A DNA stretch of 25,165 nt from an uncultured Bacilli bacterium (GTDB lineage: Bacteria > Bacillota_I > Bacilli_A > RF39 > UBA660), in assembly GCA_944373065.1 (NCBI GenBank), contig CALWAJ010000007.1, positions 1 to 25,165 of the forward strand, read 5' to 3'. Below are positions 17,155-23,067 of the stretch, one piece after another (the first letter of the stretch is position 1; every line of letters begins with the position of its first letter). Both the position numbers and the translations under genes were made by a program. Below the pieces are notes generated by a model. It was not told where the DNA came from. It saw only the letters and a program-made list of their open reading frames with translations, and searched no databases.

Positions 17155-18366
17155 ATGAAGAAGAAACACTTAAAATTAAATATTATGTCATTATTTTTTG
17201 TGGCAGTGTCTCTTTTATCTATTACTCTTGCTTGGTTTGCTTACAGTGGTATTGCTAATACTGCAACAGAAGTAGATGTAAAGGCTTGGTATATTGAGTT
17301 TTCAAAAAATAATGAGACTGTTTCTAATGAAGTAGTATTATCTTTAAATGATATTTATCCTGGTATGGAAACAGTTACAGAAAAGATAGATGTTAAAAAT
17401 TTAGGTGATACTGATGCTAAGATAGATTATACTATTGAGTCGGCGAGAATATTAGATGAGGAATTAAAAACTAGTGATAATTCTACTGGACAGGTTTTAG
17501 ATAAACTTTCTCATGATTATCCTTTTCATGTTAATATTTCTTTGAATAAAGACTTTGTTAAAGCTCATGATGATACTAGTGAATTTGAAGTTTCTGTTTC
17601 TTGGCCTTTAGATTCTTTAGATAATTCTAAAGATAGTGAATGGGGTTCTAAAGCTTATCAATTTCAAGAAAGTGAAGAGAAGAAACATCAAGATGGTTCA
17701 AATTATCAGGTTAGAACTTCTCTTAAAATTGTTATTAGTATAAAAGCAGAACAATATGTTTTAGATAATGAAGCGCCTGATATGGATTATTACTTGGGTA
17801 AGTTGATTTTATATGATGTAGAAAAGAATGCTCCTTGTGATTCTATTAGTTCTACTTGTTTAAAGACCTATGTAATTGATGATAATAATAAAGTAGGTGA
17901 TGTAAATGTATCTTTACTACCTGATTTATTTCAAAGTTATAGTGTAGGCTCTTATAACGATTATAATGGTCTTTTAAGTAGTATTACAGATAAAATTAAT
18001 GTTAGTACTAGAGCTTTGACTGTAGAAGATGTCGTTAATATTATTTCTCGTGATATAGATTCTTCTTACTTAGTTAGAGATGGTATATCTGATGTTATTA
18101 TAGGAAATTTAAAATATAATGATAGATTTACTCAAGAACTTAATTTACTGACTAGTGGAAATGGCTATTATAGATTCTCTAATCAGAAGTTTCCATATCT
18201 TTCTACTAGTAAATGTTATTGGATAAATAAAGATTATAATACTGATAGAGCTTTTGCTCTTGTTAAAGTAGATGATAATAATTCTAAAGTATATGGAGAG
18301 TTAAAAACATCAGAGTGTAGTGTTGTACCAGTTTTAGAAGTTTCAAAAGCTAAATTAGAGGGATAA
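17155..18366 (+). CDS. SipW-type exported protein with C-terminal extra domain
   Basis: A 403-residue exported protein. A short basic start and hydrophobic stretch (10-25) lead to LAWFAYSG (25-32), the AWF-type signal. Residues about 35-205 resemble the TasA/camelysin fold: VKAWYIEFSKN, LNDIYPGMETVTEKIDVKN and a closing strand SLKIVISIKAEQY. Residues about 220-403 form a second, cysteine-bearing region (CDSISSTC, SKCYWIN, SECSVVPVLEVSKAKL); its ending recalls DUF6273-type surface domains, which I hold only weakly. ATG 17155 follows GGGTGG (17141-17146), while an in-frame GTG at 17143 overlaps that site. Next to the SipW-like gene, as TasA is beside SipW in Bacillus, so it is a good candidate substrate. 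Confidence 0.8.
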   Translation: MKKKHLKLNIMSLFFVAVSLLSITLAWFAYSGIANTATEVDVKAWYIEFSKNNETVSNEVVLSLNDIYPGMETVTEKIDVKNLGDTDAKIDYTIESARILDEELKTSDNSTGQVLDKLSHDYPFHVNISLNKDFVKAHDDTSEFEVSVSWPLDSLDNSKDSEWGSKAYQFQESEEKKHQDGSNYQVRTSLKIVISIKAEQYVLDNEAPDMDYYLGKLILYDVEKNAPCDSISSTCLKTYVIDDNNKVGDVNVSLLPDLFQSYSVGSYNDYNGLLSSITDKINVSTRALTVEDVVNIISRDIDSSYLVRDGISDVIIGNLKYNDRFTQELNLLTSGNGYYRFSNQKFPYLSTSKCYWINKDYNTDRAFALVKVDDNNSKVYGELKTSECSVVPVLEVSKAKLEG

Positions 18367-18396
18367 AAAAAGAATCATAGTTGTGATTCTTTTTTA
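18365..18396. terminator. Bidirectional intrinsic terminator
   Basis: Stem 18366-18377 with 18384-18395 (AGAATCA/TGATTCT core, six-base loop) flanked by A-run and T-run, so it terminates the + operon and the converging minus gene. The minus gene's TGA stop lies inside the stem. Confidence 0.85.
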
Positions 18397-19022
18397 TTGC
18401 TTGTATTTTGTTCAAAGTTAATACTGGCAGTTATTTCTAAAGGAGTATTTTCATTAGCAGCTTTAGTTCCTATTTCTGTATCTTTTGTATCATCTAATTG
18501 TTCATTTTCGCCTTCATACCATTCAAAATATATTCTTACTGTAAAGGGTTTAAATTTAAAATTATCAACTGTATTATCATATAATAAAGTCTCATTTATA
18601 CTATTTTCTTCAAGAGGAATAGTTTCTATTTGGTCTCCTTCGATATAGTTATTATCTAAAATAGCATAATCTGTAATTAATAAGTCTTTTACTTCTTCAT
18701 TTTTTACTTCTAGATTTATAGAATAGTCAAATGACACATCAACGTTTGTTGGGTCAATATCAATATCTACATATCCTTTAGAAGATGGGGCAATGGTATT
18801 AGTTGCAATATTATTGTTTTCTTCAAGGACTGGTGTTAAGTCTATAGAAGAAGAATTATTGCTAGTTATATCAACATTATTAACTAATATTTGCCATTTT
18901 GAGAAGGCCATATCAATATTACCAGTCGCTTTCGATACATATCTAGAGAAAGTGTTACTCATTAAATTTAAAGTAATTGCCAGCGACAGGATTACTAATA
19001 ATATCTTAACTTTCTTAATCAT
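18375..19022 (-). CDS. SipW-type exported protein with FSRY signal, minus strand
   Basis: A 215-residue protein. A hydrophobic stretch (6-20) ends in TFSRYVSKATG (24-34), the same signal type as the small proteins after the giant surface gene. The mature part opens with DMAFSKWQILVNNVDIT, continues with IAPSSKGYVDIDIDPTNVDVSFDYSINLEV, and ends in a strand with ASINFEQ, a TasA/camelysin-like outline. GGGGA precedes the start. It is the only gene on this strand and has its own promoter, so it can be regulated apart from the + operons although it probably uses the same peptidases. It is also the only complete gene in the window that ends in TGA. Confidence 0.8.
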   Translation of the reverse strand: MIKKVKILLVILSLAITLNLMSNTFSRYVSKATGNIDMAFSKWQILVNNVDITSNNSSSIDLTPVLEENNNIATNTIAPSSKGYVDIDIDPTNVDVSFDYSINLEVKNEEVKDLLITDYAILDNNYIEGDQIETIPLEENSINETLLYDNTVDNFKFKPFTVRIYFEWYEGENEQLDDTKDTEIGTKAANENTPLEITASINFEQNTSNKKESQL

Positions 19023-19233
19023 ATAATTTCCCCTTTTCTTTACATTTTAATTGTATAATAATTGACAAAACTTTTCAATTGTGTAGATATTCTTTTGTGT
19101 AAATGTTGCGTAAATTAATGTAAAAAATATGTTTTTGTCACTTTTTAACATATTTTCAATAATTTAAAATAATGCTAAAAAAATGTAGTATTTTCTTTGA
19201 AAATATAGTATATTTCTATTAAAGGAGGAGTTT
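19023..19233. other. Divergent intergenic region
   Basis: About 210 bases of AT-rich DNA between divergent genes. Besides the minus promoter, candidate + promoters are TTGACA (19062-19067) with a weak -10, and TTGTCA (19135-19140) with AATAAT (19158-19163) at 17 bases. Shine-Dalgarno AAAGGAGGAG lies before 19234. No gene or RNA is recognised. Confidence 0.5.
19050..19078 (-). promoter_or_regulatory. Promoter of the minus-strand exported protein
   Basis: On the minus strand TTGAAA (19073-19078) and TACAAT (19050-19055) are 17 bases apart, about 28 bases upstream of the start. An inverted repeat AATTGA-n9-TCAATT (19060-19065 and 19075-19080) overlaps it and could be an operator (weak). Confidence 0.6.
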
Positions 19234-19659
19234 ATGACAGCTTTTTGGTTAGTATTATTTGTTATTCTATCTTTGGTTGAATTAGCGACGGTAAATTTAG
19301 TATCTATTTGGTTTGCCCTAGGGGCGTTAATTACAACCTTTGCTTCTCTTGTTACTGATAATCTTATGGTACATTTGGCAGTATTTACGATTAGTTCTAT
19401 CTTGTTATTACTTTTAACAAAACCTTTTGTTAAAAAAATAAGAAGAAGAGAAGTAGAACCGACTAACTTAGATAGAGTTATTGGTAAAGTTGGAGTTGTT
19501 ACTGAAAAAATAGAAAAAGATGGTATAGGAGAAGTTAAAGTTCTAGGAAAAAGATGGAGTGCATATAGTAATAAAAAAATAGAAGTAAATAGTAAAATAA
19601 AAGTATTATCTATTAATGGTGTTAAACTTAAAGTAGAAGAAATTAAGGAGAGTGATTAA
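19234..19659 (+). CDS. NfeD-family membrane protein (short form)
   Basis: A 141-residue protein with two or three membrane helices in residues 1-65 (including the VELATVNLVSIWFALGAL segment typical of the family) and a C-terminal OB-fold domain (about 75-141: VIGKVGVVTEKIEKDGIG, VLGKRWSAYSNKKIEVNSKI). This is the short NfeD form without the ClpP-like protease domain. NfeD proteins are paired with SPFH-domain proteins, and the next gene is one, one base downstream. Known role: membrane microdomain organisation or quality control; exact substrates are unknown. AAAGGAGG precedes the ATG. Confidence 0.9.
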   Translation: MTAFWLVLFVILSLVELATVNLVSIWFALGALITTFASLVTDNLMVHLAVFTISSILLLLLTKPFVKKIRRREVEPTNLDRVIGKVGVVTEKIEKDGIGEVKVLGKRWSAYSNKKIEVNSKIKVLSINGVKLKVEEIKESD

Positions 19660-19660
19660 G

Positions 19661-20545
19661 ATGTTTTGGATTATATTAATAGTAATTGTTGTTATTTTAG
19701 TATTGGGAGTAAAAGTTATTCCTCAATCACAATCTAAAGTAATAGAACGACTTGGTACTTATTATAAGACTTTGGGGACAGGACCTCATTATGTAATACC
19801 ATTTATTGATAGAGTAGCATCTACTGTGTCATTAAAAGAAATTGTTAAAGACTTTGCCCCTCAACCTGTTATAACTAAAGATAATGTTACAATGCAAATA
19901 GATACAGTTGTTTATTTTCAGATAACTGATCCTAAGCTTTATACATATGGAGTTGAAAGACCAATTAATGCCATTGAAAATTTAACGGCGACAACACTTC
20001 GTAATATTATTGGTGAGTTAGAACTTGATCAGACATTAACTTCAAGAGATATCATTAACTCCAAGATGAGATCAATTCTTGATGAAGCGACTGATCCTTG
20101 GGGTATTAAAGTAAATAGAGTAGAAGTTAAAAATATTATTCCACCTCATGATATTCAAGAAGCGATGGAAAAACAAATGCGAGCTGAACGTGAAAGACGT
20201 GAGAAGATATTGCAGGCGGAAGGTGAGAAAAAAGCTGCAGTTTTAATAGCTGAAGGAGAAAAAGAAAGTACTGTCTTAAGAGCAGAAGCAGCGAAAGAAG
20301 CGGCTATTAAGAAAGCAGAAGGAGAAGCGGAAGCGATTATAAAAATTAAAAATGCAGAAGCAGAAGGTATTAGATTACTTAAAGAAGCGAAAGCTGATAG
20401 TGCAGTCTTAAAACTAAAAAGCTATGATGCGATGGTTAGTGTTGCTAATGGACAATCTACGAAGATAATAGTTCCTAGTGATTTACAAAACTTAGTAACA
20501 GCAGGAACAGTTTTAAGTGAGACATTTAAAGAAGGAAAGAAATAA
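19661..20545 (+). CDS. SPFH/Band 7 membrane protein (stomatin/QmcA-like)
   Basis: A 294-residue protein: N-terminal membrane anchor (2-18), SPFH/Band 7 domain (about 20-190) with the family stretches VIPQSQSKVIERLG, GPHYVIPFID, VYFQITDPKLYTYGV and DPWGIKVNRVEVK, then a long Ala/Glu coiled coil (about 165-255, repeats of AEGEKxA and AEAAKEAA) and a short tail. Such proteins form large membrane-bound oligomers that organise lipid domains or control proteases. Its NfeD partner is upstream. AAGGAG (19645-19650) fits ATG 19661 better than the in-frame GTG 19652. Single conserved unit, ordinary for Firmicutes. Confidence 0.9.
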   Translation: MFWIILIVIVVILVLGVKVIPQSQSKVIERLGTYYKTLGTGPHYVIPFIDRVASTVSLKEIVKDFAPQPVITKDNVTMQIDTVVYFQITDPKLYTYGVERPINAIENLTATTLRNIIGELELDQTLTSRDIINSKMRSILDEATDPWGIKVNRVEVKNIIPPHDIQEAMEKQMRAERERREKILQAEGEKKAAVLIAEGEKESTVLRAEAAKEAAIKKAEGEAEAIIKIKNAEAEGIRLLKEAKADSAVLKLKSYDAMVSVANGQSTKIIVPSDLQNLVTAGTVLSETFKEGKK

Positions 20546-20567
20546 TTTGAAATTTCTTTCTTTTTTT
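20535..20567 (+). terminator. Intrinsic terminator after the SPFH gene
   Basis: Stem 20535-20543 with 20552-20560 (GAAAGAAAT/ATTTCTTTC, eight-base loop) followed by seven T. The stop codon is in the stem, and the -35 of the next promoter starts in its loop. Confidence 0.85.
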
Positions 20568-20575
20568 GATATAAT
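20547..20575 (+). promoter_or_regulatory. Promoter of the kinase-like pair, embedded in a terminator
   Basis: TTGAAA (20547-20552), 17-base spacer, TATAAT (20570-20575) with an upstream TG (extended -10). It overlaps the preceding terminator hairpin and its T-run. Confidence 0.75.
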
Positions 20576-20599
20576 ATGCCTTAATTAAAGGGGGATTCT

Positions 20600-21382
20600 A
20601 TGATTGATTTAACTAGTGATAAAATTAGAACTGATGTTGTTAAAAGAAATTTTTATGATGAAGATGATTCTTTTTTTGAAGAACTTAATATAACAAGAGA
20701 AAAATATTTAGATATTAATAAATATTTAATTGAATTAAGTGATGGCTATTATTATGCTAAAAGAGTAACTGAGTTTCAGCTTTGTAATGAAATAGTAGGA
20801 AGATATTTAGGAAATAAACTTGGACTTGATACTACTACTTTAGAAATATTATTTGATAAAGGTAAAGTGAAAATAGCAACACCTAATTTTAAAAAGAAGA
20901 ATGTAGTATATAAAATACCTATAGATAATATAAAATTAATGACTAGTCATGAGTGTGATGTAGATAATTTAAAACTATTTCCTAGAGAATATCAAGAAGA
21001 ACAAATTAAATTAATTGCTTTAGATATTATGATGGAGCAGACTGATAGATATGGTGAAAATATGGGCGAGATTGTAAGGGGTAATTCCTTAAAACTAGCA
21101 CCACTTATAGATTTTTCAGAAAGTTTTAATCGAAGATTAAATCCTTCTTTTTTCTATTCTAATTCTTACGTTTGTTTACCTAAAGATATAAAGAATATTG
21201 ATAAGTTTTTAAATGATTTTCCAGAAGCATATCAATATTTTATTGAAATGTTTGGTACAGAAGAAGATGAACTTTTAAATTATATAGAAGGTAATTATCC
21301 TATAAAAGTTTCAGATAGGGTAATTTGGAAATATAATAGTGTTATTTTTCAGAATGAAAAAATATTAACACTTATAAAATAG
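20600..21382 (+). CDS. Small HipA-like kinase-fold protein, first of a pair
   Basis: A 260-residue protein with the motif order of HipA-type (PI4K-like) kinases: Lys54 in YYYAKR (ATP-binding lysine), the NE pair (63-64) and IVGRYLGNKLGL, catalytic loop EQTDRYGENM (Asp149, Arg150, Asn154), and metal-binding LIDFSESF (Asp171, DFG-like). HipA is about 440 residues; this lacks the HipA N-terminal subdomain. No HipB-like antitoxin is nearby. It shares RTDVVKRNF at the N-terminus and the whole catalytic core with the next gene. Substrate unknown; protein or nucleotide phosphorylation is possible, or it may be a binding-only pseudokinase. AAAGGGGG precedes ATG 20600. Confidence 0.65.
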   Translation: MIDLTSDKIRTDVVKRNFYDEDDSFFEELNITREKYLDINKYLIELSDGYYYAKRVTEFQLCNEIVGRYLGNKLGLDTTTLEILFDKGKVKIATPNFKKKNVVYKIPIDNIKLMTSHECDVDNLKLFPREYQEEQIKLIALDIMMEQTDRYGENMGEIVRGNSLKLAPLIDFSESFNRRLNPSFFYSNSYVCLPKDIKNIDKFLNDFPEAYQYFIEMFGTEEDELLNYIEGNYPIKVSDRVIWKYNSVIFQNEKILTLIK

Positions 21383-21393
21383 GGGGTACTATT

Positions 21394-22212
21394 ATGAAAA
21401 TTATTACTAATACAAATAATAATGCTTATAATTTTAGAACAGATATTATAGATAGAAATTTTAATAACTATAGCAAAAGACATATAAAAAAGATACTTAG
21501 AAATAAATTAAATATTAGTTTTGAAGAGTATGATGAACTTTTAAAAGATTATTTGGTTAGATTAAGTGATGGTTATTATTATAGTAAAATGATTGGGTTG
21601 AAAGAATTTTGCTGTGAAGCGATAGGAAGATACTTATGTAGGAAAGTAAATTTAGAAACAACAAATTTAGAAATATCTAAAATTTTATATGATGAAATAA
21701 TAATAGTTACTCCTAATTACCGTAAAAAAAATAATTATTATTATTCTTTAGAAGATAATTTTGAATTTGAAGATGTTATTACTAATTATAATGATTGGTA
21801 CTTTGAAGATTTAGATAAAGAACTACAAGATGAATTGTTAAAATTAATTGCAGTAGATTTAATGATGGAACAGACTGATAGATATGCTAGGAATATGGAA
21901 GTGTATAGTGATATTAATGTCAATAAGCATCTTTCTCCAATTATTGATTTTGCTTTTGCTTTTGAAAATAGAGATAATTATTCTTACTTTAATCCTTATA
22001 TTGCTATAGAAAAAATACCTAGGGTTATATCCTTATTCTATAATAAATATCCTGAGGGTTTTCCTTATTTTGAAGAAGTATTTAGTAGTTGTAATGAAGA
22101 ATTATATACTTATATAGAAGATAATTATCCAGTTAAAGTAGATATAGAAATAAAAGATGATATTAGAAAAACAGTTGATAAAAATCAAAAAATATTAAAA
22201 TTAGTTAGGTAA
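21394..22212 (+). CDS. Small HipA-like kinase-fold protein, second of a pair
   Basis: A 272-residue paralogue of the gene before it, 11 bases downstream. It keeps FRTDIIDRNF near the start, RLSDGYYYSK (Lys65), EAIGRYLCRKVNL, the catalytic loop MMEQTDRYARNM (Asp162, Arg163, Asn167) and SPIIDFAFAF (Asp185). An insertion of about 12 residues near the N-terminus and different loops suggest different partners or substrates. GGGGG just upstream gives a good ribosome site. The two are probably a heterodimer or parallel enzymes (inference). Kinase activity unproven. Confidence 0.65.
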   Translation: MKIITNTNNNAYNFRTDIIDRNFNNYSKRHIKKILRNKLNISFEEYDELLKDYLVRLSDGYYYSKMIGLKEFCCEAIGRYLCRKVNLETTNLEISKILYDEIIIVTPNYRKKNNYYYSLEDNFEFEDVITNYNDWYFEDLDKELQDELLKLIAVDLMMEQTDRYARNMEVYSDINVNKHLSPIIDFAFAFENRDNYSYFNPYIAIEKIPRVISLFYNKYPEGFPYFEEVFSSCNEELYTYIEDNYPVKVDIEIKDDIRKTVDKNQKILKLVR

Positions 22213-22266
22213 AATAGATGACTATCTGTTGAGATTATTCCTTCTATAAAATAGTAGTAAAGAATT

Positions 22267-22303
22267 AAGTAGATAATAATTGTATTATGCTACTTTTCTT
22301 TTG
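22267..22303 (+). terminator. Intrinsic terminator after the kinase-like pair
   Basis: AAGTAG+ATAATA (22267-22278) pairs with TATTAT and CTACTT (22283-22295) with one bulged G, four-base loop, then TTTCTTTT. Confidence 0.75.
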
Positions 22304-22333
22304 CAAAAAACTCTATATTTTTTTAATTTTAAA

Positions 22334-22342
22334 TGGTACAAT
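22334..22342 (+). promoter_or_regulatory. Extended -10 promoter of the ABC transporter
   Basis: TGGTACAAT (22334-22342) is an extended -10; no clear -35 at 17 bases. It covers the in-frame ATG at 22333, which argues against that start. Confidence 0.5.
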
Positions 22343-22365
22343 GTAATCATAAGAAGGTGATACTT

Positions 22366-23067
22366 TTGTCTTATATTAGTGTTAAGAATTTAACTAAGAT
22401 TTATAAAATGGGAGAAGTTACTATTAAAGCGATTGATAATGTTTCTTTTGATATTGATGAAGGAGAACTTACGGTTGTTCTTGGGCCAAGTGGTGCTGGG
22501 AAAACAACTATCTTAAATATCTTGGGAGGAATGGATAAAGCTAGTAGTGGTAAAGTAATTATAGATAATAATGATATTGCTAAATATAATAATAGAAAAT
22601 TAACAGATTATAGACGTTATGATATAGGATTTGTCTTTCAATTTTATAACCTTGTAGGTAACTTAACTGCTTTAGAAAATGTATCGCTTGCAAGTCAAAT
22701 ATGTAAAAATCCTATGGATAGTGAAGAAGCTTTAAAAAGAGTTGGACTAATAGACAGAAAAGACCACTTTCCCGCTCAACTTTCTGGTGGGGAACAACAA
22801 CGTGTTTCTATCGCACGTGCTATTGCAAAAAATCCTAAACTATTACTTTGTGATGAACCTACGGGAGCCCTTGACTCTAAAACTGGTAAAAAGATAATTG
22901 AACTATTACAAGATACTTGTCATAAGACGAAAACAACTACAATAATTATTACTCATAATGCTGTTATTGCAGAGATAGCTGATAAAGTTATTAAAGTTAA
23001 AAATGGTAAAATAGAAAGTGTTACTGTTAATAAACATCCTAAACTTGTTAAGGAGATTGATTGGTAA
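22366..23067 (+). CDS. MacB/LolD-type ABC transporter ATP-binding protein
   Basis: A 233-residue ATPase. Walker A GPSGAGKT (40-47), Q-loop Gln92 in VFQFYNLV, signature LSGGEQQR (139-146), Walker B LLLCDEP (159-165) and switch His197 in ITHN are all intact. The length and the PTGALDSKTGKKI stretch are those of MacB/LolD/FtsE-like ATPases that work with FtsX-type permeases, and one follows directly. TTG 22366 is chosen because AAGAAGGTGAT is five bases upstream; ATG 22333 lies in the likely promoter. Substrate unknown: export or mechanotransmission rather than import. Confidence 0.9.
   Translation: MSYISVKNLTKIYKMGEVTIKAIDNVSFDIDEGELTVVLGPSGAGKTTILNILGGMDKASSGKVIIDNNDIAKYNNRKLTDYRRYDIGFVFQFYNLVGNLTALENVSLASQICKNPMDSEEALKRVGLIDRKDHFPAQLSGGEQQRVSIARAIAKNPKLLLCDEPTGALDSKTGKKIIELLQDTCHKTKTTTIIITHNAVIAEIADKVIKVKNGKIESVTVNKHPKLVKEIDW

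Noticed and set aside
18375..18377. Use of TGA as tryptophan (mycoplasma code)
   Set aside because: All genes use TGG for Trp with no internal TGA; reading through this TGA gives no sensible extension, and the stop sits in the shared terminator.
18397..19026. Plus-strand ORFs opposite the minus exported-protein gene
   Set aside because: Shadow frames; the minus product has a clear signal peptide, promoter and ribosome site.
20600..22212. A HipBA toxin-antitoxin module
   Set aside because: No helix-turn-helix HipB gene precedes the pair, and the proteins lack the HipA N-terminal subdomain.
22333..22365. Upstream ATG start of the ABC ATPase
   Set aside because: It falls in the likely -10 element, lacks a ribosome site and adds residues not typical of the family; TTG 22366 has an excellent Shine-Dalgarno.
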